Shown: positions 32,188 through 40,886 of the stretch, in pieces | Numbering within the stretch: the stretch's first letter is position 1 | Layout of the letters: every line of letters starts with the position of its first letter | NCBI RefSeq assembly: GCF_004363075.1 | Contig: NZ_SNYN01000001.1 | Span: 225,938-289,937, forward strand | Direction: 5' to 3' | Length of the DNA: 64,000 nt | DNA from: Actinorugispora endophytica | GTDB lineage: Bacteria > Actinomycetota > Actinomycetes > Streptosporangiales > Streptosporangiaceae | Program-made: the position numbers and the translations under genes | Notes under the pieces: generated by a model | Told to the model about the DNA's origin: nothing | Database searches by the model: none | What the model saw: only the letters and a program-made list of their open reading frames with translations

Positions 32188-33147
32188 TCAGGTCTCCCTG
32201 CCCGTCGCGGCGTCGGCCACGATCCGGTCTGCTCCGGCCGCGATCATCTCGCGTGCGAGCGCTCGGCCGAGTTCCGCGGCGTCGCGGACCCCGTCGGCGG
32301 TCGCGGCCGCCTCGGCGGTGCGCTCCATGCGCACCGACTGGGTGCCGTCGGTGGACACCACGGCGGCGCGCAGCCGGAGCAGCCCCTCGGCGGTGAACTC
32401 GGCGTAGGCGCCGACGGGGGCCGCGCATCCGGCCTCCAGCTCGGCCAGGACGACGCGCTCGGCGGTGACCGCGGCGCGGGTCGCCGGGTGGTCGACGGCG
32501 GAGAGGTAGCCCAGCGCGCCCTCGGCGTCGGCCAGGCGGCACTCCACGGCGAGCGCGCCCTGCCCGGGGGCGGGCAGCATCTGCTCCGGCTCGAACACGT
32601 CGGTGACGTCGTCGAGGCGGCCCACTCGGCGGAGGCCGGCGTGGGCCAGGACCACCGCGTCGAGCTCGCCCGAGGCGACCTTGCCCAGGCGGGTCTCGGC
32701 GTTGCCCCGGATCGGCACGTACCGCAGGTCGGGGCGGAGCGTGGTGAGCTGGGCGACGCGGCGCGGCGACCCGGTGCCGACCGCGGCCCCCGCGGGCAGG
32801 TCGGCGAACTTCAGCCCGTCGCGGGCGCACAGCGCGTCGCGCGGGTCGTCCCGCTCGGTGACGGCCGCCAGGACGAGCCCGTCGGCGGGCGCGGTGGGCA
32901 GGTCCTTGAGCGAGTGCACGGCGAACTCGACGCCGCCGTCGAGCAGCTCGTCGCGCAGCGCGTTGACGAAGACGCCGGTGCCGCCCAGCTGGGTCAGGTG
33001 CGCCTTGGTGACGTCGCCGAAGCTGGTGATGAGGACCAGCTCGACCGGAACCCCGGTCCGCTCGGTGATGGCGTCGGCGACCATCCGGGACTGGTTGGTG
33101 GCCATGGTGCTGCGGCGTGTGCCGAGACGCGCCGGTGCCGGAGTCAT
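32188..33147 (-). CDS. hemC: Hydroxymethylbilane synthase (porphobilinogen deaminase)
   Basis: Polymerises four porphobilinogen molecules into hydroxymethylbilane. The 319-residue product has LGTRRSTMATNQSRMVAD, the active-site Asp loop VHSLKDLPT, the RRVAQL/IRGNAETRL substrate-arm Arg motifs and the cofactor-binding Cys in ELEAGCAAPVGAYAEF. The ATG at 33147 lies one base after the hemA stop (TGACATG), with GAGGAG inside the hemA end, so translation is coupled. The gene is part of the rex-hem operon. Confidence 0.97.
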   Translation of the reverse strand: MTPAPARLGTRRSTMATNQSRMVADAITERTGVPVELVLITSFGDVTKAHLTQLGGTGVFVNALRDELLDGGVEFAVHSLKDLPTAPADGLVLAAVTERDDPRDALCARDGLKFADLPAGAAVGTGSPRRVAQLTTLRPDLRYVPIRGNAETRLGKVASGELDAVVLAHAGLRRVGRLDDVTDVFEPEQMLPAPGQGALAVECRLADAEGALGYLSAVDHPATRAAVTAERVVLAELEAGCAAPVGAYAEFTAEGLLRLRAAVVSTDGTQSVRMERTAEAAATADGVRDAAELGRALAREMIAAGADRIVADAATGRET

Positions 33148-33148
33148 G

Positions 33149-34606
33149 TCACATCTCCTCGCCGACCGCGGGGCCGGTCCTGGCGACCGCGTCGGGAATC
33201 TTGGGGTCGAGATCGAACAGTTCGCGCAGCGCCGCCTCGTAGGCGCCCCCGTCGGGGCCGGCGGCGAGCTGCTTGACCTTCACGGTCGGCTGGTGCAGGA
33301 GCTTGTCGACGACACGGCGCACGGCGTGCGTGATCTCGCCCCGCGTCCTGTCGTCGAGGTCGGGCAGGCGCCCGTGCAGCCGCGCCATCTCGGTCTCCAC
33401 GACCAACTGGGCCTTGCTGCGCAGCGCGACCACCGTGGGGGCGACGCGCTCGGCGCGGCGCACCGTCTCGTACTCCGCCACCTCCTCGTCGACGATCCCG
33501 CGCACCGCGGAGATGTCGGCGACCCGCCCCGTGGTCTCCGCGGGCTCCTCGGCCACGGCCGTGCGCAGGGAGTCGATGTCGACGAGGAAGACGCCGGGCA
33601 GGTCCCGGACGCCCGGGTCGATGTCGTGCGGCATCGCCAGGTCGAGGAAGACCAGCGGGCGGCCGGGGCGTCCCTCGACGGCGGCGGCGACCTCCTCGGC
33701 GGTGAGGACGAGCCCCTGCGCGCCGGTGCAGGAGATGACCAGGTCGACCTCCGGGAGGTGGGCGGCGGCCTCCTCGAACGGCACGGCGGTGCTGCGGATC
33801 TCGTCGTAGGCCTCGGTGAGGCACTCGGCCAGCCGCGCGGCGCGGTCGAAGGTGCGGTTCGCCACGACGACCGCGGCGGCGCCCTGCCGGGCGACGGTGT
33901 TGGCGGACAGCGCGCTCATGGAGCCGGCGCCGAGCACCATGACGCGGCGGCCGGCGAGGGGGCGCGGGCACGGCAGCGCCGCCTCGACCTCCTCCGCGAG
34001 CCCCTGGTGCGCGGCGTCCACGGGGCAGCGGGCCTCCGGCCCCGCGGTCCCGGACAGCGCGTCCGGGGCGGCGGGCAGGTGCCGTCCGGCGACGGCCAGG
34101 CCGAAGGTGACCATGTCGGCGCCGGCCTGGTCGAGGTGGGTCTCGGTGTGCGCGCGCTTGCCGACGCGCAGGGCCCGTTGGCCCAGGTCGTTGAGGACCC
34201 GGCCGAGGGCCCCGCTGTGCTGGGCGTCCTTGAGGGAGTTGCGGACCTGGCCGAGGATCTGGCCCTCGCCCACGACCATGGAGTCGAGGCCGCACGCGAC
34301 GGAGAACAGGTGCTGGACCGCGCGCTCCTCGTAGTGCACGTAGAGGTGCCGGGTGAGTTCGCCCAGCGGGACGCCGGTGTGCCAGGAGAGCAGCTCGGAG
34401 ATCGCGGCCACACCCGGGTGGAACTGGTCGACGTCCGCGTAGACCTCCACGCGGTTGCACGTGGCGACCATCATCACCTCGTTGACCGGGGCCGTGCCGA
34501 CCATCTCCGACATCGCCTTCAGGCGCGCCTCGCCGCTCAACGCGACGCGCTCGAGCAGCGCCACGGGCGAGCTCCGATGGCTCAGCCCAAGGGCGAGGAC
34601 ACTCAT
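33149..34606 (-). CDS. hemA: Glutamyl-tRNA reductase
   Basis: First enzyme of C5 tetrapyrrole synthesis: NADPH-dependent reduction of Glu-tRNA to glutamate-1-semialdehyde. From the ATG at 34606 the catalytic Cys is residue 50 in VATCNRVEVYADV, the standard position. Further motifs are GLDSMVVGEGQILGQVR and the NADPH site VMVLGAGSMSALSA. The GTG at 34612 overlaps the ribosome-binding GGAG, so the ATG is preferred. Length 485 residues includes an Ala/Pro-rich insertion (LPAAPDALSGTAG) between domains. It follows rex by 96 bases. Confidence 0.97.
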   Translation of the reverse strand: MSVLALGLSHRSSPVALLERVALSGEARLKAMSEMVGTAPVNEVMMVATCNRVEVYADVDQFHPGVAAISELLSWHTGVPLGELTRHLYVHYEERAVQHLFSVACGLDSMVVGEGQILGQVRNSLKDAQHSGALGRVLNDLGQRALRVGKRAHTETHLDQAGADMVTFGLAVAGRHLPAAPDALSGTAGPEARCPVDAAHQGLAEEVEAALPCPRPLAGRRVMVLGAGSMSALSANTVARQGAAAVVVANRTFDRAARLAECLTEAYDEIRSTAVPFEEAAAHLPEVDLVISCTGAQGLVLTAEEVAAAVEGRPGRPLVFLDLAMPHDIDPGVRDLPGVFLVDIDSLRTAVAEEPAETTGRVADISAVRGIVDEEVAEYETVRRAERVAPTVVALRSKAQLVVETEMARLHGRLPDLDDRTRGEITHAVRRVVDKLLHQPTVKVKQLAAGPDGGAYEAALRELFDLDPKIPDAVARTGPAVGEEM

Positions 34607-34702
34607 CCGCACTCCAATGCAGGCACGTTTGCGACACTTCGTTGTTCCGCCGGCGCGCGTTCGCCTCCGCGCGCCCCCCGGCCGTCCGTTCCGGACACGT
34701 TC

Positions 34703-35395
34703 TCAGACCTCCAGGGCGTCGGCCCATCCGGGCCCCCGCCGTCCCACGGCCTTCCGCTGCTCGTGGAAGGCGAGGATCTGGAGCTCGATGGACAGATCGA
34801 CCTTACGCACATCCACGTGTTCCGGCACATTGAGGACCACGGGGGCGAAGTTCAGGATGCTTCCGACCCCCGCGCCAACGCAGCGGTCGCACACCCCCTG
34901 CGCCGCCGCGGCCGGGGTGGCGATGACCCCTATGGACACCTTCTCGTCGGAGACAACGTCCTCCAGCTCGTCGATATGCCGCACGGACAGGCCGGCCACC
35001 TCGCGCCCCACCGTCTTCGGATCCGCGTCCAGCAGCGCCGCGATCCTGAAGCCGCGGGTCCCGAACCCCCCGTAGTCGGCCAGCGCGCGCCCCAGGTTGC
35101 CCGCGCCGATGATGGCCACGGACCAGTCCTGGGTGAGACCAAGCTCACGGGAGATCTGGTAGATGAGGTACTCGACGTCGTACCCCACCCCCCGCGTTCC
35201 GTACGAGCCCAGGTGGGAGAGGTCCTTGCGCAGTTTCGCGGAGTTGACCCCGGCCACCGACGCGAGCTCCTCGGACGACACCGTGGGCGTCCCCCGTTCA
35301 CTCAGGCCGTGCAGCGCGCGGAGGTACAGCGGGAGCCTCGCGACTGTCGCCTCCGGGATTCCCCTCTCCCGAGGCCGTGGTGTCCGGCTGGTCAC
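34703..35395 (-). CDS. rex: Redox-sensing transcriptional repressor Rex
   Basis: Rex senses the NADH/NAD+ ratio and represses respiratory and heme genes when NAD+ is plentiful. The 230-residue product (GTG 35395, AGGAGC about nine bases upstream) has the N-terminal winged helix GIPEATVARLPLYLRAL ... SSEELASVAGVNSAKLRKDLSHLGSYGTRGVGY and the Rossmann motif IIGAGNLGRALADYGGF. A longer TTG start at 35488 is less likely since homologues begin near GIPEATV. A Rex-type operator lies at 35530, consistent with autoregulation of the rex-hemACD operon as described in Streptomyces coelicolor. Confidence 0.96.
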   Translation of the reverse strand: MTSRTPRPRERGIPEATVARLPLYLRALHGLSERGTPTVSSEELASVAGVNSAKLRKDLSHLGSYGTRGVGYDVEYLIYQISRELGLTQDWSVAIIGAGNLGRALADYGGFGTRGFRIAALLDADPKTVGREVAGLSVRHIDELEDVVSDEKVSIGVIATPAAAAQGVCDRCVGAGVGSILNFAPVVLNVPEHVDVRKVDLSIELQILAFHEQRKAVGRRGPGWADALEV

Positions 35396-35529
35396 AGGTG
35401 TGCGCTCCTGGGCGACGTCGGCGTTATGGGTCTTCTCCGGCCGGTCGGGGTTCGATGATCCCCTATGACGGTGCCTGTTGTCTGTCAAGCCCCACAGCCG
35501 GAAAAGATTTTGACCACTAGGTTACGCCC

Positions 35530-35547
35530 TTGTGAAAGCGCGCACAA
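35530..35547. promoter_or_regulatory. Rex operator (ROP)
   Basis: TTGTGAAAGCGCGCACAA matches the Rex consensus TTGTGAAnnnnTTCACAA in both conserved outer arms (TTGTG and CACAA); the inner TT of the right arm is CG. It lies 135 bases upstream of the rex start, between rex and the glutaredoxin gene, where autoregulation is expected. Confidence 0.7.
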
Positions 35548-35597
35548 AGTGGGTGCCGCTTTCACGTGCCGCAACATCGCGCGCGAGCGCCGCCGCC

Positions 35598-35873
35598 CTA
35601 CCCCAGGGCCTCCCTCAACCGCTTCTCGCTCACCCTCCAGAAGTCGTGCTGCTCCCCGTCGACGAAGGTCACCGGGATCTTCTCCCAGTACTCCTCCTTC
35701 TCCTCCGGGTCCGCCACGGTGATGTCCCGGACCTCGTAGCGCACGCCCAGGTCGGCGCAGACCCGCCCGATCACGGCCAGCGCCTCGTCGCACAGATGGC
35801 ATCCCGGTTTGCCCAGCATCGTGACGACGTGAGGATTCTCACCGGCTTCCCGACCCACCGGCCGACTTCCCAT
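35598..35873 (-). CDS. Glutaredoxin-like protein
   Basis: The 91-residue thioredoxin-fold protein has the redox motif CHLC in LGKPGCHLCDEALAVIG and the cis-Pro region IPVTFVDGEQ. Mycobacteria and streptomycetes carry such a gene just upstream of rex/hemA. ATG at 35873 has GGAGAGGAGG upstream. The conserved placement suggests a shared redox theme with Rex. Partner thiol (mycothiol or mycoredoxin cycle) is not evident from sequence. Confidence 0.9.
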   Translation of the reverse strand: MGSRPVGREAGENPHVVTMLGKPGCHLCDEALAVIGRVCADLGVRYEVRDITVADPEEKEEYWEKIPVTFVDGEQHDFWRVSEKRLREALG

Positions 35874-35920
35874 CGGCCCTCCTCTCCACTCCCGGCGCCC
35901 GGCCTCCGGGCGCCGCCGCG

Positions 35921-36181
35921 TCACCCTCCCGCGAACGGGGGCAGGACCTCCACCGTCCACCCCTCGGACAGCTCCACCCCCTCGTGCGGGCGCCTTCCCA
36001 CCGGGATCTCTCCCACCAGAAAGGACGAACGCTCCAAAACCCTGAGCAATTCGGCGTTTCCCGCGTGCCTCTCCCGAACCCGTCCCAGAAGCTCCGCCAG
36101 AGTCCCCGCGTCGAAGGACTCCTCGGCCCGGCCCGCGGCGTCCTTGGCCGCCGCCCAGTACCTGATGGTTCCGATCGTCAT
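35921..36181 (-). CDS. MoaD/ThiS-like sulfur-carrier protein
   Basis: The 86-residue ubiquitin-fold protein begins MTIGTIRYWAAAKDAAGRA and ends PPFAGG, the C-terminal Gly-Gly that is adenylated and thiocarboxylated in MoaD/ThiS proteins. A similar gene sits beside glnR in S. coelicolor, as I recall. It is divergent from glnR with a 106-base gap and upstream of the glutaredoxin gene. Whether it serves molybdopterin synthesis is unproven: no other moa gene is in the window. Confidence 0.88.
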   Translation of the reverse strand: MTIGTIRYWAAAKDAAGRAEESFDAGTLAELLGRVRERHAGNAELLRVLERSSFLVGEIPVGRRPHEGVELSEGWTVEVLPPFAGG

Positions 36182-36287
36182 CGATTGATTATCCTTGTGT
36201 TCATTCGGAGGCAATTTCCAAAGCATTCTCACCGGGGGCAACGGCGCCTTCGAACAGCCGCGTTCCGCGGGCGACGGGAAGAGGCGC

Positions 36288-37046
36288 ATGAGCCACCTTC
36301 TGCTGCTGACCAACTCCAACCAACCGTCCGACCACGTCCTGCCCGCCCTGGGCCTGCTCCTGCACTCGGTGCGGATCGCCCCGGCGGAGGCGAGCGCGCT
36401 GCTCTCCCCCGGGAACGACCGTACGGCGGGCCTACCGGTGGACGCGATCCTGGTGGACGCGCGCACCGACCTCGCGTCGGTGCGCAACCTGTGCCGCCTG
36501 CTGAACACGACCGGCCTGGACTGCCCGCTCATCCCGGTCCTCACCGAGGGCGGGGTCGCCGCGCTCACCCCGGACTGGCAGGTGACGGACTTCCTGCTCA
36601 CCTCCGCCGGCCCCGCCGAGGTCGAGGCCCGGCTGCGGCTCTCCATCGGCCAGGCCGACACCGCGTCCGACGACCCCGACGAGATCCGCCGCGGCGACCT
36701 CACCATCGACGAGGCCACCTATATCGCACGGCTGCGCGGACGGATCCTGGACCTCACCTTCAAGGAGTTCGAGCTCCTGAAGTTCCTCGCGCAGCACCCC
36801 GGCCGCGTCTTCACCCGCGCCCAGCTGCTGCAGGAGGTGTGGGGCTACGACTACTTCGGCGGCACCCGCACCATCGACGTGCACGTGCGGCGGCTGCGCG
36901 CCAAGCTCGGCAGCGAGTACGAGTCCCTGATCGGGACCGTGCGCAACGTCGGCTACCGCTTCGTCCCGGACCCCGCCTCCAAGGCCGCCAGCGAAGAGGC
37001 GGCGCGCCGCGTGGAGGCCCCCGAGCAGCTCACCCGCAAGAGCTGA
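36288..37046 (+). CDS. glnR: Nitrogen-response regulator GlnR
   Basis: OmpR-type orphan response regulator that controls nitrogen assimilation genes (glnA, amtB, and others) in actinomycetes. The 252-residue product has the atypical receiver start [27 protein letters not shown], characteristic of GlnR, and a winged-helix domain ([63 protein letters not shown]). ATG at 36288 has GGGAAGAGG upstream; the longer ATG at 36195 is not supported by homologues. The atypical acidic pocket implies phosphorylation-independent dimerisation (established for GlnR). It is a single gene with its own terminator. Confidence 0.95.
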   Translation: MSHLLLLTNSNQPSDHVLPALGLLLHSVRIAPAEASALLSPGNDRTAGLPVDAILVDARTDLASVRNLCRLLNTTGLDCPLIPVLTEGGVAALTPDWQVTDFLLTSAGPAEVEARLRLSIGQADTASDDPDEIRRGDLTIDEATYIARLRGRILDLTFKEFELLKFLAQHPGRVFTRAQLLQEVWGYDYFGGTRTIDVHVRRLRAKLGSEYESLIGTVRNVGYRFVPDPASKAASEEAARRVEAPEQLTRKS

Positions 37047-37346
37047 CCGCGGGCCGCGTCGCCGACGGAGGCCCCGTTCGGCCGGAGGGCCCTCATCAGC
37101 CCCTGGCGACCGGTCGGAGCCGCGCGGCCGGTCGGGTGGCCCCGGCCCGGGAGGACCACCCGGCCGGCCCCGCGCGCACGGGGGCGACCTCGCTGTTATC
37201 GGATGGTCACCGAGGGGTCGTCATCCGGGACCGGAACATCTAGGATGCTGGAGAGGCCCCGTGTGACCGACCCCACCGAGACCGGTCGCGTCGCGGGTGC
37301 CCGGACCGATCCGCGCCAAGGCGTCCCATCGAGGAGGATCGCCCTC
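37047..37346. other. Intergenic region after glnR
   Basis: This 300-base gap has a hairpin (see terminator) and a GC-rich stretch with no coding signal. The ribosome-binding site of the next gene lies at its end (GAGGAGG at 37331-37337). Nothing else is recognised. Confidence 0.5.
37126..37169. terminator. Hairpin downstream of glnR
   Basis: GGCCGGTCGGGTGG (37126-37139) pairs with CCACCCGGCCGGCC (37156-37169), 13 of 14 positions, around a 16-base loop. A terminator for glnR is likely. Confidence 0.5.
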
Positions 37347-38405
37347 ATGCCGAGAGAAAAGGACGCCGTCGCGTCCAGATCTCCGCTGCGGGGATGGGCC
37401 GGAATCCCCCTGGGCGCGGTGTTCATCGGCTGCACCATGATCCCGGCGTCGCCCGCGCTCGCCGACGGCCCCGTCCTCTCCCTGGGCCTGAAGGGAGACC
37501 AGGTCGAGCCCGGGGACCGGTTCGAGCTCCCGCTGCTGGTCGGCAACGAACTCGACGGGACCGACATCGCCATCACCGGCGTGTCCGTGACCGACTCCCC
37601 GGACGTCCCGGACCTGAGCGTCTCGGAGCTGCCCGAGGTCCTGGAGGCGGGGACCACCGCGGCGGCCGACATCACCGGCACGGCCCCCAGTCCCGTCCCC
37701 GTCGAGGTCGCGGTCCTGATCTCGTACGAGTACGGGGTTCCGGTGGACTGCCCCGATCCCTCCCCCTCGGCCGAACCGAGCGGTTCGGCCTCTCCCGACG
37801 CCTCCCCCGACCAGGAGCCGCCGGAGGAGTCGTGCGAGGAGACCCGCACGGGAACGGCCCAGATCTCGGCGGACGTGACGGTGGCCCGGCCCGTCCCGAC
37901 GCCCCCGCCCACCCCCGCGCCCACCGGCTCCGAGTCCGGCTCGCCCGGCGGCGCGCCCCCGGGGAACGGGCAGTCCACGTCCCCGGACGGCGGCGGCTCC
38001 CCTGCCCCGACGTCCGTCAGGTCCTCGCGCCCGTCGAGCCCCCGGGGCCCGTCCACCGCCTCGGGCAGCCCCGTCACGCGCCGTCCCGCCGCTCCGAGCA
38101 GTCCGGTGACGACAGGATCCTCCTCCCGGCCGGACCTGCCGAGCGGCCCCGCCGACCTGCCGTCGCTCCCGGTCCCCTCCGACGACGGGTACGCCGACCT
38201 CCCCATGGTGACCCCGGGCGAGGGGGAGAACGGGACCGCCGCCCCCGTCGCGCAGGAGGCCCGGGCGGTGCGCGGCTCCATCACCCCCGCCATCCTGCTG
38301 GGGTTCCTGGTTCTCCTGCTGCTGCTCTCCGCCCCGCTGGCCCCGGTGCGGCGGGTCCGCGTGAGCGGCGCCTACGTCGGCCGCCGCCGCAAGCGCGGGG
38401 GCTGA
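37347..38405 (+). CDS. Secreted, membrane-anchored Pro/Ser-rich protein
   Basis: The 352-residue product has an N-terminal signal (WAGIPLGAVFIGCTMIPASPALADG, cut near ALA-DG), a globular beta-type domain of about 110 residues (KGDQVEPGDRFELPLLVGNELDGTD ... TGTAQISADVTVA), a Pro/Ser/Thr-rich linker of about 130 residues and a C-terminal membrane helix with a basic tail (ITPAILLGFLVLLLLLSAPL, then RRVRV). No sortase motif is present. The globular part may be a bacterial-Ig-like domain. ATG at 37347 has GAGGAGG nine bases upstream. Function unknown; it is exposed on the cell surface. Confidence 0.82.
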   Translation: MPREKDAVASRSPLRGWAGIPLGAVFIGCTMIPASPALADGPVLSLGLKGDQVEPGDRFELPLLVGNELDGTDIAITGVSVTDSPDVPDLSVSELPEVLEAGTTAAADITGTAPSPVPVEVAVLISYEYGVPVDCPDPSPSAEPSGSASPDASPDQEPPEESCEETRTGTAQISADVTVARPVPTPPPTPAPTGSESGSPGGAPPGNGQSTSPDGGGSPAPTSVRSSRPSSPRGPSTASGSPVTRRPAAPSSPVTTGSSSRPDLPSGPADLPSLPVPSDDGYADLPMVTPGEGENGTAAPVAQEARAVRGSITPAILLGFLVLLLLLSAPLAPVRRVRVSGAYVGRRRKRGG

Positions 38406-38443
38406 ACCCGGGGCGTCCCCGGACTCCGGTCCGGCCGCGAACG

Positions 38444-38449
38444 TAGGCT
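38444..38449 (+). promoter_or_regulatory. Putative leaderless -10 box for mshD
   Basis: TAGGCT ends six bases before the ATG at 38456, with no ribosome-binding site. Confidence 0.45.
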
Positions 38450-38455
38450 CGCACC

Positions 38456-39424
38456 ATGAGCCACATCCTCACCACCGACGTGCTCGACCCCGGCCAGGTC
38501 GACGCCGTGCTCGCGCTGGCCGAGGCCGCGCGGGCCGCGGACGGGGTCGACGCCCTGTCGGAGCAGACCCTGCTGCGGGTGCGCCACGGCGCTCCGCTCG
38601 GAACCACCCGTTTCCACCTGCTGCACGAAGAGGCCGACGGGGGGCCGCTGCTGGGCGGCTTCGCGTTCGCCGCGGTCACTCCGGACGAGCCGGACGCGGC
38701 CGAGCTGGTCGTGGCCCCGTCCCTGCGCCGCCGCGGTCTGGGGCGGCTGCTGCTGGACGACCTCCTGGCCAACGCCAGCGCGCGCGGGCTGCGGCTCTGG
38801 GCGCACGGCCGGCTCGACGGCGCGCGGGCGCTGGCCGCCTCGGCCGGGCTGGAGCAGGTGCGCGGGCTGCTGAAGATGCGGCTGCCGCTGCGCGCGGTCG
38901 GCGGGTCCCCGCCCCCCGGGCTGTCCGAGCCCCGGCTGTCACCGGAGGTGGCCGAGAGCCTGGAGATCCGGGCCTTCCGGGTCGGCGCGGACGAGCGGGA
39001 GTGGCTGCGCGCCAACGCCCGCGCCTTCGCCGACCACCCCGAACAGGGCGGCATGACACTGGCCGACCTGCGCCAGCGGCAGGAGGAGGAGTGGTTCGAC
39101 CCCGACGGCTTCTTCGTCGCGGCCGACCTCCGCAGCGGTCGGATCGCGGGGTACCACTGGACCAAGACGCACGCCGACGGCGCGGGACTGACCGACGGCG
39201 AACCGGTGGGCGAGGTCTACGTGGTGGGGGTGGACCCCGCGTGGCAGGGAAGCGGGCTGGGCCGGGCGCTGACCCTGACCGGCCTGCGCCATCTGCGCGA
39301 CCGCGGCCTTCCGTGGGTGCTGCTGTACGTGGACGAGGAGAACCGGACCGCGGTGCGGCTGTACGAGTCCCTGGGCTTCGGACTCTGGGCCGCCGACGTC
39401 ATGTACGCCCGGCCCGAGAAGTAG
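38456..39424 (+). CDS. mshD: Mycothiol synthase
   Basis: Acetylates Cys-GlcN-Ins to give mycothiol, the low-molecular-weight thiol of actinobacteria. The 322-residue product has two tandem GNAT domains: an N-terminal one with VVAPSLRRRGLGRLLLDDLL and a C-terminal, active one with VVGVDPAWQGSGLGRALTLTG and LYVDEENRTAVRLYESLGF, the acetyl-CoA-binding pyrophosphate loop. Length is typical (about 300-320). TAGGCT ends six bases before the ATG. In S. coelicolor mshD lies between glnR and pstS, as here. Confidence 0.96.
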   Translation: MSHILTTDVLDPGQVDAVLALAEAARAADGVDALSEQTLLRVRHGAPLGTTRFHLLHEEADGGPLLGGFAFAAVTPDEPDAAELVVAPSLRRRGLGRLLLDDLLANASARGLRLWAHGRLDGARALAASAGLEQVRGLLKMRLPLRAVGGSPPPGLSEPRLSPEVAESLEIRAFRVGADEREWLRANARAFADHPEQGGMTLADLRQRQEEEWFDPDGFFVAADLRSGRIAGYHWTKTHADGAGLTDGEPVGEVYVVGVDPAWQGSGLGRALTLTGLRHLRDRGLPWVLLYVDEENRTAVRLYESLGFGLWAADVMYARPEK

Positions 39425-39705
39425 CCCTTCCCCTGTCCCGTGATCGATAACCCTCGGGCGCTACCGGCCTACTGAGAGGCATAAGCGCAGCTCAAATACG
39501 GACAAAAACCTCAAATTGGACGCGGTTCACCTGTTCGACACCGGTGGGCCGCGTTCCTTTCCGCGACACTCATCCTGTCGTTCACCATTCGTTCACCCTC
39601 TCTGGTATGGCTGGCCACCTGGGCTCTCTACCTTCGGTTCCGGCGGGTTCGAGTAGGTCGTTCCCCCGCACAGGTGACAAAGTCCAGAGGAAGGACCCCG
39701 GGGCT
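39425..39705 (+). promoter_or_regulatory. pstS promoter region
   Basis: This 281-base region is AT-richer at its start (CTCAAATACGGACAAAAACC) and holds the PHO box described separately. A further single GTTCACC at 39525-39531 may be part of a weaker upstream site. No other gene is seen. Confidence 0.7.
39580..39601 (+). promoter_or_regulatory. PHO box (PhoP-binding direct repeats)
   Basis: GTTCACCATTC is followed directly by GTTCACCCTCT, two 11-base direct repeats with the GTTCACC core that defines PHO boxes in Streptomyces. It lies 105 bases before the pstS start. Activation of pstSCAB by PhoP under phosphate limitation is expected. Confidence 0.85.
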
Positions 39706-40824
39706 GTGAAGCTCTCTAGGTACGGCCAGATTGCGGGCGCGACTCTCGCCGGCGCCCTCGCGCTCACTGCCTGCGGCAGCGACGACCCCACAGGCGCGGG
39801 AGACGACGCCTCCGCGGCGCCCGCGGGCAGCGTCGAGTGCGTCGACGGCGGCGGCACGCTCGCCGGCGCCGGCGCCAGCTCGCAGGAGAACGCGATGGCC
39901 GCGTGGGTCGCCGGTTACACCGGCGCCTGCGAAGGCGCCACCGTGAACTACGACTCGGTGGGCTCCGGTGCCGGGCGCTCCCAGTTCATCGAGGGCGCGG
40001 TGGCCTTCGCGGGTTCCGACGCCGCCATGGACGAGGAGGAGACCGCGCAGGCCGCCGAGCGCTGCGCCTCCGAGGTCGTGCACCTGCCCGGCTACATCAG
40101 CCCGATCGCCGTCGTCTTCAACCTCGAGGGCGTCGACTCGCTGAACATGCAGCCCGAGGTCATCGCGGGGATCTTCAACCAGGAGATCACCAAGTGGAAC
40201 GACGAGGCGATCGCCGCTGACAACCCCGACGTCGAGCTTCCCGACACCGACATCGTCCCGGTGAACCGCTCCGACGAGTCCGGCACCACCGAGAACTTCG
40301 TCGAGTACCTGTCCGCGGCCGCTCCCGACGCCTGGCCGCACGAGGTCAGCGGCGACTGGCCGATCGAGCCCGTCGAGGCCGCCCAGGGCTCCTCCGGCGT
40401 CGTCTCCGCGGTCCAGGGCGGAACCGGCACCATCGGCTACGTCGACGCCTCCCACGCCGCCGAGTTCGGCACCGTCTCCGTCGGCGTCGGCGAGGAGTTC
40501 GTCCCCTACAGCCCCGAGGCCGCCGCCGCGATCGTCGACTCCGCCGCCCCGCGCGAGGGCAACACCGAGAACGACCTCGCCGTCACCCTCGACTACGCCA
40601 CCGACGAGGCCGGGGTCTACCCGATCGTCCTGGTCAGCTACGAGATCGTCTGCATGGAGTACGCCGAGCAGGCCGACGCCGACCTGGTGAAGAGCTTCAT
40701 CGGCTACGTCACCAGCGAGGAGGGCCAGCAGGCCTCCGCCGACGAGACCGGCTCCGCGCCGCTCTCCGAGGGCACCCGCGAGAAGATCCAGGCCACGCTG
40801 GACAAGATCCAGGTCGCGAGCTGA
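39706..40824 (+). CDS. pstS: Phosphate ABC transporter substrate-binding lipoprotein
   Basis: High-affinity phosphate-binding protein. The 372-residue product has a lipoprotein signal (GATLAGALALTAC, lipid on Cys23), then PBP fold with GGTLAGAGASSQENAMAAW, the phosphate-binding SGTTENFVEYL and the family motif GAGRSQFIEGAVAFAGSDA. GTG at 39706 is used because it begins the signal peptide; AGAGGAAGG lies about 14-22 bases upstream, a rather loose site. It is followed by a 339-base gap with hairpins before pstC, which would allow the usual excess of PstS. Confidence 0.95.
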   Translation: MKLSRYGQIAGATLAGALALTACGSDDPTGAGDDASAAPAGSVECVDGGGTLAGAGASSQENAMAAWVAGYTGACEGATVNYDSVGSGAGRSQFIEGAVAFAGSDAAMDEEETAQAAERCASEVVHLPGYISPIAVVFNLEGVDSLNMQPEVIAGIFNQEITKWNDEAIAADNPDVELPDTDIVPVNRSDESGTTENFVEYLSAAAPDAWPHEVSGDWPIEPVEAAQGSSGVVSAVQGGTGTIGYVDASHAAEFGTVSVGVGEEFVPYSPEAAAAIVDSAAPREGNTENDLAVTLDYATDEAGVYPIVLVSYEIVCMEYAEQADADLVKSFIGYVTSEEGQQASADETGSAPLSEGTREKIQATLDKIQVAS

Positions 40825-40845
40825 TCAGCGCTACACCGAACGCCA

Positions 40846-40886
40846 CAAGGGTAGGGATCCACCGACAGGGGTGGGCCCTGCCCTTG
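40846..40886 (+). terminator. Intra-operon hairpin after pstS
   Basis: CAAGGGTAGGGATCCACC (40846-40863) pairs, with one bulge, with GGTGGGCCCTGCCCTTG (from 40870). A second hairpin of nine pairs lies at 40920-40945 (CCGGGCGTG with CACGCCCGG). Partial termination here would raise the ratio of PstS to the membrane subunits (inference). Confidence 0.55.

Noticed and set aside
29998-33276. 1,092-codon forward open frame over hemB-hemD-hemC
   Set aside because: Antisense to three certain tetrapyrrole genes; no signal, domain or start site supports it.
32603-35458. 951-codon forward open frame over hemC-hemA-rex
   Set aside because: Antisense to three certain genes; composition-driven.
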